From Streptomyces violascens (GTDB taxonomy: Bacteria > Actinomycetota > Actinomycetes > Streptomycetales > Streptomycetaceae), in the NCBI RefSeq assembly GCF_014649955.1, contig NZ_BMUA01000001.1:682001-746000 (forward strand): a stretch of 64,000 nt of DNA, in the 5' to 3' direction. Numbering within the stretch: the first letter of the stretch is position 1; every line of letters begins with the position of its first letter. The notes beneath the pieces are model-generated. The model worked only from the letters and a program-made list of their open reading frames with translations, was not told the origin of the DNA and ran no database searches. Of the stretch, positions 49,149 to 57,733 are shown one piece after another. The translations under genes were made by a program, and so were the position numbers.

Positions 49149-50642
49149 CTAGATGTCCGCGATCCGGTTCCGCTTGACCGGCGCCTGGGGCAGCGCCAGC
49201 TCGATCTCCTCCCGGAGGTCCTGGATCTTGGCGTAGCTCGCGTACTGGCCGGTGAGCCGGTACATCTCGCGCAGCCGGTCCCAGGTGCGGTGCGAGGAGG
49301 TCTCCCCCATCGACACCAGAGCCAGACGGGCGTAACGGTCCGCCTGTTCCGGGTCGTCGGCGATGAAGCAGGCCGAGGCAAGCGAGATGTAGTCGAAGAT
49401 CTTCGAGCGCTGACGGCCGCCGACCCGCAACTCCAGTGCCTGCTTGGCGTGGTGCTGCGCGATGGTGGCCGCCGCCGGATCGTGCTCGGCGAGCGTACGG
49501 AAGGCCAGGGCCTCCATGCCGTGCAGATCCGCCTCGTCGAACATCTGCATCCAACTGGGCGGCGGTACATCGCCCTTGTCGGAGACGAAGAGCTCCTCCG
49601 CCTCGCCGAGGGTGCGGCGCATCGCCTGCCCGCGCCCCATGGATGCCTGGGCCCACGCCTCGATGGTGTGCAGCATCGCCTTGGTGCGGGGCAGGGTCTC
49701 CTCGCCCGAACCGGACTTGGCGAGCTTCATGAGGTCGAGGGCCTCGCCGGGACGGCCCAGGTGGACCATCTGGCGGGCGGCCCGCGAGAGGGCCTCGCCG
49801 GCGCGCGGGCGGTCGCCGCCCTCGCGGGCCGCGTGCGCGGCGATGACGAAGTACTTCTGCGCGGTCGGTTCGAGGCCGATGTCGTGGGACATCCAGCCCG
49901 CGAGGACGGCCAGGTTGGCGGCGACGCCCCACAGGCGCCGCTGGAGATGGTCGGGGTGGCGGTAGGCGAGCATGCCGCCCACCTCGTTGAGCTGGCCCAC
50001 CACCGCTTTGCGCTGGAGCCCGCCGCCGCGGGAGGCGTCCCAGGCACGGAACACTTCGACCGAACGCTCCAGGGCGTCGATCTCCTGCGATCCGATGGGG
50101 GCGGCCTCGTAGCGGTCGAACCCGGCGGGATCGGCGTGCAGAGGGTCGTTGAGGCGGGGGGCGTCGGCCGAGAGTACGGGGTCGGTGTGCAGCCAGTCGT
50201 GCATGGCGCTGCTGAGTACGGAGCCGGTGGCGAGCGCGGCGCCCGCGCCCACCAGACCGCGTCGGTTGAGCATGAGGTCCATTCCCGTGAATTCGGTGAG
50301 GACCGCTGCCGTCCGTTCGGGCGCCCACGGAAGGCCGTCCGGATTCTTCGTGTTCCTGACGTCGTTCCGCTTTCCAGCGCGCCCGTGCCGGTCGAACCCG
50401 AGGTCCTCGATGGTCACGACACGGCCGAGCCGCTCGGTGAACAGCGCCGCCAGCACCCTGGGCACCGGATCGCGCGGGGTCTCCCCCATGTCGATCCAAC
50501 GCCGCACCCGTGAGGTGTCGGTGGCCAGTTGGGGGTGGCCCATGGCCGCCGCCTGCCGGTTCACCATTCTCGCGAGTTCGCCCTTGGACCAGCCGGCGAG
50601 GCCGAACAGGTCGTTCAGGCGGGTGTTGGGTTGTCCGCTCAC
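49149..50642 (-). CDS. NsdA/NsdB-like TPR regulator of differentiation
   Basis: 497 aa from GTG 50642 (family start [28 protein letters not shown]). N-terminal HTH-like segment (about 10-80: [30 protein letters not shown]), short Arg/Lys linker, then a long helical TPR-like region (about 170-480). Matches in length and opening sequence the Streptomyces NsdA family, whose founding member represses sporulation and antibiotic production in S. coelicolor. Several paralogues exist per genome, so equivalence to NsdA itself is not claimed. Confidence 0.8.
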   Translation of the reverse strand: MSGQPNTRLNDLFGLAGWSKGELARMVNRQAAAMGHPQLATDTSRVRRWIDMGETPRDPVPRVLAALFTERLGRVVTIEDLGFDRHGRAGKRNDVRNTKNPDGLPWAPERTAAVLTEFTGMDLMLNRRGLVGAGAALATGSVLSSAMHDWLHTDPVLSADAPRLNDPLHADPAGFDRYEAAPIGSQEIDALERSVEVFRAWDASRGGGLQRKAVVGQLNEVGGMLAYRHPDHLQRRLWGVAANLAVLAGWMSHDIGLEPTAQKYFVIAAHAAREGGDRPRAGEALSRAARQMVHLGRPGEALDLMKLAKSGSGEETLPRTKAMLHTIEAWAQASMGRGQAMRRTLGEAEELFVSDKGDVPPPSWMQMFDEADLHGMEALAFRTLAEHDPAAATIAQHHAKQALELRVGGRQRSKIFDYISLASACFIADDPEQADRYARLALVSMGETSSHRTWDRLREMYRLTGQYASYAKIQDLREEIELALPQAPVKRNRIADI

Positions 50643-50669
50643 GTCAAGCCCCCAGGTTCTCGGCTGAGT

Positions 50670-50689
50670 TGACAGTAATCCCCCTGTCA
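50670..50689. promoter_or_regulatory. Inverted repeat before the NsdA-like gene
   Basis: TGACAG and CTGTCA form a 6-bp inverted repeat with an 8-bp spacer, 28 bp upstream of the GTG start, in the 233-bp gap shared with the divergent phosphotransferase-like gene. The rest of the gap shows nothing clear. Confidence 0.35.
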
Positions 50690-50875
50690 GATGCGGCGCG
50701 AGTATTCGCCATGGTTCGCCAGGGCACGCCAGATGGTGTGCCACCCGCGGCCGGGTGTCAGGTAAGAGAGCGCCACCCCGACCCGGGGGCCGGACCCCAT
50801 TCCCCAGGGTGCGGCTCGGCCACCGGGACGGGTAGCGCACGCAACTTGTCGGCACACGAAGGGATCTGTCACCCC

Positions 50876-52009
50876 ATGTACACAGCATCGTCCTCCGTGT
50901 CCGCGCCGCCCCGGCCGCACCGTCCTCTGGGGGCGGGTGGCGGACCGTACCTCGATCCCACCCACGCCGGGTCGGCCTACGGTGCGGGCCGGATGCCGCG
51001 CCGGACCGGGGCGGGCACGCAGCCGCTCAGCGGGAGAATCGACATGTCGGGCCCGCAGGGCGCGCAGCTGCGCATCGCGATCTCCTCGGTGCAGCGCATC
51101 TGCCCGGAGTTCAATCCGGTCCAGGTGATGAGGCACAGCGGACGCTCGGTGCTGATCGTCGGCACGACAGGACGCACGACGGCCGTCGCCAAGTGTTTAC
51201 TGGACCACTCGCCTGCGTGGGCCGAGCGGTTCCGGCACGAAATAGCTGCGTATCGCGCCTTCGTCCGGCACCGCCCACCGGTGCGGGTGCCGCGGCTGAT
51301 CGCCGCCGATCCCGACAACTGCACCCTGGTGATCGAGCGGATGCCGGGCCGGGCGGCGGCCCTGCAGCGACACCCGGTCGAGGCTCCGCCGCGTGCCGAT
51401 GTCAGGGCTGCCCTCGGCGCGATCGGGCGCATCAACGCCTGGCGGCCGCCCGCCGAGATGTTCGGCAGGCCCTTGGACTACGCACCGAGGATCGCCCGCT
51501 ACCACGAGCTCGGCCTGTTCACCGACCGGGATCTGAGTGACCTTCAGAAACTGGTGCACGGTCTGGCGCTTTCGGGCCGGGTGGACTGGCAGTTCTCGCA
51601 CGGTGACGCGCTGCTCTCCAACATCCTGCTGTCACCGGCGGGCCCGGTCCTGGTCGACTGGGAGCACGCGGGCTGGTACCTGCCCGGCTACGACCTGGCG
51701 ACGCTGTGGGCGGTCCTCGGCGACGCCCCGACGGAGCGGCGGCGGATCAGCCAGGCGGCGCAGGCGGCGGGCCCCGCCTCGCGGGACGCGTTCCTCGTGA
51801 ACCTGATGCTCGTACTGACCCGCGAGATCAGGACGTACGAGACGGCGGTGCAGCGCACCATGCGGGACGCGGCACCGGCCGGCCCGGCACAGAACCCCCC
51901 GCCGGGTTCGCTGTCCGCCGGGGAGCAGCAGCGGTTGCTGCTCCGCAGGCTGCACGACGACTGCGCGTTGGCGCGGCGGGCCGTGCGGGCGGCGGTCGGC
52001 ACGCGCTGA
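50876..52009 (+). CDS. Aminoglycoside phosphotransferase-like (APH) kinase
   Basis: 377 aa from ATG 50876. About 55 Pro/Gly-rich N-terminal residues, then a protein-kinase-like APH fold: [25 protein letters not shown] (Lys and helix C Glu), the catalytic loop [13 protein letters not shown] (H-G-D...N) and the metal Asp in [10 protein letters not shown]. Conserved in streptomycetes beside NsdA-like genes as far as I recall; whether it phosphorylates a metabolite or gives resistance is unknown. Divergent from the regulator gene. Confidence 0.85.
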   Translation: MYTASSSVSAPPRPHRPLGAGGGPYLDPTHAGSAYGAGRMPRRTGAGTQPLSGRIDMSGPQGAQLRIAISSVQRICPEFNPVQVMRHSGRSVLIVGTTGRTTAVAKCLLDHSPAWAERFRHEIAAYRAFVRHRPPVRVPRLIAADPDNCTLVIERMPGRAAALQRHPVEAPPRADVRAALGAIGRINAWRPPAEMFGRPLDYAPRIARYHELGLFTDRDLSDLQKLVHGLALSGRVDWQFSHGDALLSNILLSPAGPVLVDWEHAGWYLPGYDLATLWAVLGDAPTERRRISQAAQAAGPASRDAFLVNLMLVLTREIRTYETAVQRTMRDAAPAGPAQNPPPGSLSAGEQQRLLLRRLHDDCALARRAVRAAVGTR

Positions 52010-52028
52010 CCGCCGGGCAGAGGGGGAA

Positions 52029-52072
52029 GCGTGCTGCGCGTCCAGTGCCGACACACTGGGCGCGCAGCGCGC
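52029..52072. terminator. Very long bidirectional terminator
   Basis: A 19-bp stem (GCGTGCTGCGCGTCCAGTG with CACTGGGCGCGCAGCGCGC, two wobble pairs) and a 6-nt loop sit between convergent genes ending at 52009 and 52083. This is the longest hairpin I found in the window. Confidence 0.85.
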
Positions 52073-52082
52073 TGTCGTACGG

Positions 52083-53411
52083 TCAGCGCACCCGGACGAC
52101 GTCGACGTCCGAGGCCTTCACGAAGGCGATCCGGTGGCCGATCTGCACCGTCACGAAGCGGGTGCTGCCGGGGAAGTACGTGTGGTCGTAGGGGTACGAC
52201 GAGTCGATGGTCGGGGCGTAGTAGTAGCCGGCGGGTGTGGGCTCGCCACCGGGGTAGGACTGGCCGGCCTTGATGGTGTAGCCGAGCGGGGTGCTCACCC
52301 GCGGCGCCTTGAAGTCCGCCGGATAGTCACCGGCCACCGGGTAGGCGGTTCCGTAGACCGGCACATCGGTCAGGCCCGGCTTGGGGCGTACGACGTAGCC
52401 GGCGGTCGGGGTGGTGGTGCGGGTGTGCCCGGGGCTCTGGAACCAGGCCTTCTGGCCGTACCACCAGATCGCGGTCCAGCCGGGCTTGCGGTCGGCGACC
52501 ACGGCCTGCTGGGTGGCGCTGATCTTGCTGCCCCAGTCGCCCGCGCAGTTGGTGCCGGGCCGGCCGGGCGGGTGCAGGCCCGGATCGGCGAACAGCGGGG
52601 CGGTGGTGGAGGGTTCGGTGTGCAGCGGCACCGCGCTGGAGGGCTGGACGGGCAGGTCGATGTTCTTCTCGCAGTCGCGGACGGACTGGAGATTCTTCTT
52701 GAACTCCGGGTTGATGGTGACCAGTTGGCCGCCCGGGCGGCCGGTGGGCTCGGTGGGTTTCCCGAGCAGGGTCATGAAGTGGTTCCAGTCCCAGTACGGG
52801 CCCGGGTCCCAGTGCATGGCGGCGGTGCCGGACGGGGTGGTGGGCGGCACGTTGTCGTGGCCGAGGATGTGCCGGCGGTCGAGCGGGATGTCGTACTTGG
52901 CGGCGAGATAGCGCACCAGGGCCGCCGTCGAGCGGTACATCTCGGGAGTGAACCAGGTGGCGCCCTCGGTGGCGTAGCCCTCCTGCTCGATGCCGATGGA
53001 GTCGGAGTTGACGTACCAGTTGCCGGCCTGCCAGGCGACGTCCTTGGTCTTCACCATCTGGGTGACGTGGCCGTCACTGGAGCGCACGACGTAGTGGGCG
53101 GAGGCGGCCCGCTTCGGGTCCTGGAAGATCTTCAGGGTGGTGGCGAAGGTTTCCTCGGTGTCGTGCAGGACGATGTACTTGATCTTGTTGGTGCCCGGCC
53201 GGTCGGAGAGGTCGTAGTTGCCGTAGTCCTCCTTGTTGGCCGGGTCGCCGGTCTGCCGGTAGGCCGCCGGAACCCAGTCGCACTTCAGGACGCGGGGGCA
53301 TTCGGTGCCGCCCGGGGCCGCGCTCGCCGGGGAGGCGGGGGCCAGGGCGAGGCCCAGGGCGCCGGCCGTCGCGGCCGCGAGCGCGAGTCTGATCCTCTGC
53401 TTGGACGTCAT
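52083..53411 (-). CDS. Secreted N-acetylmuramoyl-L-alanine amidase (Amidase_2)
   Basis: 442 aa from ATG 53411. Signal peptide to about residue 32 (ASA-AP). Amidase_2/PGRP-like domain about 45-235 with zinc His in YIVLHDTEET, the catalytic ILGHDNVPP region and second zinc His in AAMHWDPGPYWDW. The C-terminal 200 residues contain a WWYGQKAWF-type SH3-like region (about 300-345) probably for wall binding. Cleaves the amide between muramic acid and stem peptide. Confidence 0.92.
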   Translation of the reverse strand: MTSKQRIRLALAAATAGALGLALAPASPASAAPGGTECPRVLKCDWVPAAYRQTGDPANKEDYGNYDLSDRPGTNKIKYIVLHDTEETFATTLKIFQDPKRAASAHYVVRSSDGHVTQMVKTKDVAWQAGNWYVNSDSIGIEQEGYATEGATWFTPEMYRSTAALVRYLAAKYDIPLDRRHILGHDNVPPTTPSGTAAMHWDPGPYWDWNHFMTLLGKPTEPTGRPGGQLVTINPEFKKNLQSVRDCEKNIDLPVQPSSAVPLHTEPSTTAPLFADPGLHPPGRPGTNCAGDWGSKISATQQAVVADRKPGWTAIWWYGQKAWFQSPGHTRTTTPTAGYVVRPKPGLTDVPVYGTAYPVAGDYPADFKAPRVSTPLGYTIKAGQSYPGGEPTPAGYYYAPTIDSSYPYDHTYFPGSTRFVTVQIGHRIAFVKASDVDVVRVR

Positions 53412-53632
53412 GGACAACCCTTCTTGCCGGGAGGTGCATGGGCTCTCTCGCCGTGCGCGCGTGGGTACGCGCGGGACACTGTGTGACCCCGGATGACGGC
53501 GCGTCAAGTACCTCTCGGCCAGCGTGACTTGTATCAGTGGCCCAGACCTCTGACAGGGCGTCTGACCTACTGGTGGCGCGGACAGGTCAACAGGCGATGG
53601 CGCAGGGCCGGTTCACGGCCGGGGACACGCAG

Positions 53633-53666
53633 CAGCCCGGCACCTTGGACGGAAGGTGCCGGGCTG
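53633..53666 (-). terminator. Perfect 14-bp terminator stem
   Basis: CAGCCCGGCACCTT and AAGGTGCCGGGCTG pair perfectly with a 6-nt loop, 23 bp beyond the stop of the 166-aa gene on the minus strand. The remainder of 53412-53689 is the amidase promoter region without an ORF. Confidence 0.85.
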
Positions 53667-53689
53667 TGGGGCGAAACGCCGGGTGTCGC

Positions 53690-54190
53690 TCAGCTCTGCT
53701 GGAAGAGCTCCGCGGGCAGCGGCTTCAGGAGGGCGTACAGGTCGTCGGTGATCGGCCGGTCCCAGCTGGCGATCGTGACCAGGACGTTGTCGCTGCGGTC
53801 GAACTGCACGCAGGAGATACGGCTTTCGGAGAGCTTGAGGCGGCGCACGATGAGGAGGTTGTCGCCCTGCATCACCGGCATGTCCTCGGTGCCGACGACC
53901 TCGATCGGCTCGTCGTTCTCCAGCGCCACGAGCAGCTGGGCGACCTCGAAGGGGACCTGGCCCTCGGCCATCTCGCGGGCCGGGGAGCCCTCCGGCAGAT
54001 TGCCGATGATCATCGCGGGGCCGCGCCCGCCGAACAGGTCGTAGCGCAGGAAGACACCCTGGCAGCTGCCGTCGGGCGCGGGCAGCAGACCGGCGCCCAG
54101 GTTGCCGGGCCAGTCTCCCGGGTCCATGGCCAGGACATCGAAGTCCGGGCCCGCGGGAGTGGCGGCGCTGCGGCGGCGGAGGAAGGACAT
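53690..54190 (-). CDS. Conserved hypothetical protein
   Basis: 166 aa from ATG 54190 (MSFLRRRSAATP); the frame remains open to 54994, but that extension overlaps the LuxR gene and is low-complexity. Soluble alpha/beta protein with FDVLAMDPGDWPGNLGAGLLP, FEVAQLLVALENDEPIEVVG and RRLKLSESRISCVQFDRSDNVLVTIASW. No named family recognised. Leading sequence is very Arg-rich. Ends in a strong hairpin. Confidence 0.75.
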   Translation of the reverse strand: MSFLRRRSAATPAGPDFDVLAMDPGDWPGNLGAGLLPAPDGSCQGVFLRYDLFGGRGPAMIIGNLPEGSPAREMAEGQVPFEVAQLLVALENDEPIEVVGTEDMPVMQGDNLLIVRRLKLSESRISCVQFDRSDNVLVTIASWDRPITDDLYALLKPLPAELFQQS

Positions 54191-54360
54191 GCCGTCAATG
54201 GTACGTGCCCCGGGCGGTCCGGCGGAGCCGGGCCCGGGGGCCTGGGCGGGTCGGCGGGCCGGTGCGGGCAGGGTGTCCGCACCGGCCGCCGCACGGCGCG
54301 GCCCCGGCTCCCCCTGCCGGCGGGCGGCTCGGGGGCCGGGGCCGTCCGGGGGTGGCCTCC

Positions 54361-55542
54361 TCAGCGGCCGGGTGGCACTCCTCGGATGCCGGAGCCTCGG
54401 GTCTGGTGGGGCAGCAGACCGGCCAGGCCGCTGCGGTCGGTGCCGAGCTTGCGGAAGGCGCCGGACAGCAGGAGCTCCACCGTGCGCTCCTTGATGCTCA
54501 GCTCCTCCGCGATCCGCTTGTTCTCCCAGCCCTGCGCGGCCCGCTCGGCCACCGCCTTCTCCTGCGAGGTGAGCGAGTCGGAGTCGACGGTGCGCAGCTG
54601 GAGCGGGCGAAGGCCGGAGGCCGCGAGCTCCTCGCGGGCCCGCGCCGCCAGGGCGTCGGCACCGCACAGCGCGGCGCTCTCCAGGCCGCGCATGAGCAGG
54701 TCGGCGGCGTCCTGGGGCAGCCCGGCGCGGCTGAGCATCGCGCCGTGGTCGACCAGGGCCTGGGCGAGCTCGTACGCGGCCGGGGACCGTTCGAGCTGGC
54801 GGACGGCCTCGGCCATCAGGGCCAGGCTGTCGGCGCCGGAGGCCACCTTGGCGGCCGCGTGCAGGGCACGGCCGATGGCGCCCGGGGTGCCGAAGCGGCG
54901 GGCGATCTCCACCGCCTCCTGCGCGATGTCGGCGGCCTCGCCGGGATCGGTGTGGGCGATCGTCTGGGCCAGGAGCGGCCGCCACGGGCACCACATGGGG
55001 TTGCGCATGCCGCGCGGTTCGAGCCTGCGGCCGACCGCCCGCAGCCGTTCCTCGGCGTCGGTGCGCAGCCCCCGGGCGATCAGGAGCTCGCTGTAGACGG
55101 TCTCGGAGTCGGGATAGACGACGGCGCCCGGGACGACCTGGCCGTAGTTGTAGGTGTCGGAGAGTTCCTGGGCCTCCTGGATGCGGCCGCGGGCGAGCAG
55201 GATCTCGATGAGGATGCCGTCGGCCTCCCCGGTGAGGATCTTCACCCAGGCCTCGTAGAGCGCCCAGGCGCCGTCCATCTCGACATGGGACTCGGAGATC
55301 GGCGGCCAGGCACCGACCCCGTCGAGCGCCATGGTGAACGAGAAGGCGCGCCCGGCGAGATAGTCGCTCGATCCGGAGCAGGTGAACCCGATATCACTGG
55401 TCTTGAGGCCGGTCGCATCCAACACCTCGTGCAGCACGGGCATGAGCAGCTCGACCTCGGACAGCTCGTCCGTGCGGCGCCGGTGATCGCTCTGGGCGAA
55501 GGCGACGATCGCCACGTCCCGGGCGGGAGAGGTGGGCGCCAT
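54361..55542 (-). CDS. Chimeric ORF: thiolase N-terminus fused to LAL regulator C-terminus
   Basis: 393 aa from ATG 55542 (TGATG overlap with the DUF35 gene stop). Residues 1-108 are the start of an SCP-x/lipid-transfer thiolase (RDVAIVAFAQSDHRRRTDEL; GFTCSGSSDYLAGRAFSFTM with the Cys-loop; ISESHVEMDGAWALYEAWVK). From about residue 109 the protein becomes TPR-like repeats and then a LuxR HTH (about 320-385: LTSQEKAVAERAAQGWENKRIAEELSIKERTVELLLSGAFRKLGTDRSGL), the C-terminal third of a large LAL-type regulator. The thiolase lacks its catalytic His and Cys halves and the LAL lacks its ATPase. An in-frame deletion is the simplest source. The product may be non-functional. Confidence 0.85.
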   Translation of the reverse strand: MAPTSPARDVAIVAFAQSDHRRRTDELSEVELLMPVLHEVLDATGLKTSDIGFTCSGSSDYLAGRAFSFTMALDGVGAWPPISESHVEMDGAWALYEAWVKILTGEADGILIEILLARGRIQEAQELSDTYNYGQVVPGAVVYPDSETVYSELLIARGLRTDAEERLRAVGRRLEPRGMRNPMWCPWRPLLAQTIAHTDPGEAADIAQEAVEIARRFGTPGAIGRALHAAAKVASGADSLALMAEAVRQLERSPAAYELAQALVDHGAMLSRAGLPQDAADLLMRGLESAALCGADALAARAREELAASGLRPLQLRTVDSDSLTSQEKAVAERAAQGWENKRIAEELSIKERTVELLLSGAFRKLGTDRSGLAGLLPHQTRGSGIRGVPPGR

Positions 55543-56501
55543 CAGATCAGCTCCTTGTACGTCTCGTAGTCGGCGTCGGGTTCGCCGGTGGGCCGGTAGT
55601 GGTCGGGATAGCGGCCGCCCTCGGTCCACACGGGCTCGACCCGCAGCCCCATCCGGACCTGGTCGTACGGGATGCCGCCGATCCGCCCGTGGAGGGCGAG
55701 CCCGGCTCCGTCGAGCGCGATGTGCGCATAGACGTAGGGCACCTCGATATCGAGGTTCCGCGCCTTGATATTGACGATGCAGTACGTGGTGACGGTCCCG
55801 GCGGGCCCGACCTCGACCCGCTCCTCGGTGGCGACCCCACAGGTGGGGCAGGCGCCGCGCGGCGGAACGTACACCTTCCGGCAGGACGGGCAGCGCTCTC
55901 CGACGGTCTTGCGGGCGGACAGCGCGTTGATGTAGGCGGACTGGGCGCGGCCGGGACTGTAGGTGTAGTCGAGCCGTGCGGGAGCGACGATCCCGGTGAC
56001 GGCATCCGCGAACTCACCACTGTGAGGCGCGGGTTGATGACGTTCCCCACCCTCATACGGTTCAAAGCAAGCGATATCGGTGATGGCGCCGGTACGCTCC
56101 TCGGCCCACCGGATCCGCACGCGCATCCCGGTGTGGACGGATTCGGGCCCGGAGGCGTCCAGGGCATGGAGGAGCGAGGTATCGGCCCCGTCCAGCTTCA
56201 CGAGCACCCAGGCGAAGGGCCGGTCCAGGGGCTGGTCGCGGCGGGGGGACGGGTTCCAGGCCCAGGTGGTGACGGTCCCGGTGGGCGCGACTTCGACGAG
56301 CTCGCGGATCTCCTCGGCCGTGACGGGGTCGTACTCGACGGGCGGCACGAGCACGCGCCCGTCCCCGCCCCGCACCCCGAGCACGACGCGCTCGCGCAGG
56401 CCGGTGAGAAAGGCGCTCTGGACCGGCCCGAGGGACCGGGTAAACGGAAACTCGACGACGAGGGGTGCGCGCAGCACCTCGGGCGCGGCAGAACCTGTCA
56501 T
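55542..56501 (-). CDS. DUF35 zinc-ribbon/OB-fold acyl-CoA-binding protein, duplicated domain
   Basis: 319 aa containing two OB-fold domains. The second (about 165-310) has the rubredoxin-like zinc ribbon CPSCRKVYVPPRGACPTCG and the OB-fold GTVTTYCIVNI; the first (about 15-150) is homologous but has lost the ribbon Cys. Such proteins pair with thiolases (Ltp-type) and bring acyl-CoA substrates, as in steroid side-chain degradation. Its partner thiolase would have been the gene directly downstream, which is now truncated and fused. Confidence 0.9.
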   Translation of the reverse strand: MTGSAAPEVLRAPLVVEFPFTRSLGPVQSAFLTGLRERVVLGVRGGDGRVLVPPVEYDPVTAEEIRELVEVAPTGTVTTWAWNPSPRRDQPLDRPFAWVLVKLDGADTSLLHALDASGPESVHTGMRVRIRWAEERTGAITDIACFEPYEGGERHQPAPHSGEFADAVTGIVAPARLDYTYSPGRAQSAYINALSARKTVGERCPSCRKVYVPPRGACPTCGVATEERVEVGPAGTVTTYCIVNIKARNLDIEVPYVYAHIALDGAGLALHGRIGGIPYDQVRMGLRVEPVWTEGGRYPDHYRPTGEPDADYETYKELI

Positions 56502-56620
56502 GGGACGAACTCCTTTGCTCCTGGGCCACTTTCAGCAGATCCTGGGCGGCGGTCAGCCCGTCATGGGGGTCCCCCGGCCCTTGATGTGTTGGGGAGTTTG
56601 AGGACGAGCGCCCTTGAGGC

Positions 56621-56696
56621 GCGAGGGGTCCGGGGCGCAGCCCCGAAAGCGGGGTGCAGGGGGCGGGGCCCCCGCGAGGGGTCCGGGGCGCAGCCC
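56621..56696. repeat. Streptomyces intergenic repeat with two 23-bp copies
   Basis: GCGAGGGGTCCGGGGCGCAGCCC-type sequence (23 bp; 56621-56643 and 56674-56696, 53-bp period) preceded by GTTTGAGGACGAGCGCCCTTGAGG. Similar GC-rich intergenic repeats are widespread in Streptomyces chromosomes. The whole 265-bp gap 56502-56766 has no gene; it also ends in CCCCTCCC-rich sequence. Confidence 0.7.
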
Positions 56697-56766
56697 ACGA
56701 AGACCCCCCTCCCCCATCCCCCTCCCCCCGCCGGAGGCTTTCGGGAAGGGGCGGGGCGGGGAAGAT

Positions 56767-57567
56767 TCACGCCCGCCGATACACGGGCGCCCGCTTCTCC
56801 GCAAACGCCCGGGCCCCCTCCTTCGCATCGGCCGTGGCGAAAACCGGCCACCCCCGCTCAAGCTCAGCCGCCAGCCCGTCCGCCTCACTCATGGACGCCG
56901 TGTCGTAGACACACGCCTTGACCGCCTCGACAGCCAGCGGCCCGCACGCATTGATCTGCTCAGCGATCGAAAGGGCCACATCCAGCGCCGTGCCGTCCGG
57001 CACGACCCGCCCGATCAGTCCGATCCGAGCCGCCTCCTGCGCCCCGTACGGCCGCCCCGTGAGCAGCATCTCCAGCGCATGCGTGCGCGGAATCTGCCGC
57101 TGGAGGCGGACCGTCGAGCCGCCGATGGGGAAGAGTCCGCGCTTCACCTCGAAGAGCCCGAACGTCGCCCCGGCCCCGGCGACCCGGATGTCCGTGCCCT
57201 GGAGGATCTCGGTGCCGCCCGCCACGCAGTACCCCTCCACCGCCGCGATCACGGGTTTGCGGGGCCGGTGGTGGCGCAGCATCGCCTTCCAGTGCAGGTC
57301 GGGGTCGGCCTTGAGCCGGTCCCGGTACTGGTCGCCCTCCATGCCCTGGCCCGCGAGGGCCTTGAGGTCCATACCGGCGCAGAAGTCGCCGCCGGCGCCG
57401 GTGAGGACGACCGAGCGGATCGAGTCGTCCGCGTCGGCCTCCAGCCAGCCGTCGTACAGGCCCACCAGCAGCGGCAGCGAGAGCGCGTTCTTCGCTTCCG
57501 GCCGGTTCAAGGTGAGCACCAGTGTGGCGCCCTCGCGCTGCACGGTGAGGTGTTCCGTACCACCCAT
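56767..57567 (-). CDS. Enoyl-CoA hydratase/isomerase (crotonase family)
   Basis: 266 aa from ATG 57567 (GGGAGGA upstream). Oxyanion-hole motifs GAGGDFCAGMDLKALAG (about 58-74) and GYCVAGGTEILQGTDIRVAG (about 113-132), then FGLFEVKRGLFPIGGSTVRL. The usual catalytic Glu pair is present only in part: Glu in AGGTE is kept, the second position appears as Phe-Pro-x-Gly-Gly, suggesting an isomerase or other crotonase reaction. Part of the acyl-CoA cluster; divergent from the acyl-CoA synthetase gene. Confidence 0.9.
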   Translation of the reverse strand: MGGTEHLTVQREGATLVLTLNRPEAKNALSLPLLVGLYDGWLEADADDSIRSVVLTGAGGDFCAGMDLKALAGQGMEGDQYRDRLKADPDLHWKAMLRHHRPRKPVIAAVEGYCVAGGTEILQGTDIRVAGAGATFGLFEVKRGLFPIGGSTVRLQRQIPRTHALEMLLTGRPYGAQEAARIGLIGRVVPDGTALDVALSIAEQINACGPLAVEAVKACVYDTASMSEADGLAAELERGWPVFATADAKEGARAFAEKRAPVYRRA

Positions 57568-57631
57568 TGCCGTCCTCCCGTCTCAAGACCTAGAACAGGT
57601 TGCAGTAGGGGCGGTGCCAGTTCAATAGTTT

Positions 57632-57648
57632 TCTGACAGTCAGTCAGA
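57632..57648. promoter_or_regulatory. TetR-type operator between divergent acyl-CoA genes
   Basis: TCTGAC-AGTCA-GTCAGA is a perfect 6-bp inverted repeat (17 bp), AT-richer than its surroundings, and contains the inner palindrome CTGAC-A-GTCAG. It lies 65 bp before the crotonase start and 86 bp before the synthetase start, so one regulator could govern both. Confidence 0.6.
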
Positions 57649-57733
57649 TTTCTTCTGCGACACCCCTTCCCAGTTGTGCACGGCTTTGCTCTGATGACCC
57701 CCGAGTCAGTCGGGGCCGGTGTCAGGAGGAATG

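Noticed and set aside
54191..54994. N-terminal extension of the 166-aa protein at 53690-54190
   Set aside because: Arg/Pro-rich, overlaps the chimeric LuxR gene in another frame and has no family support.
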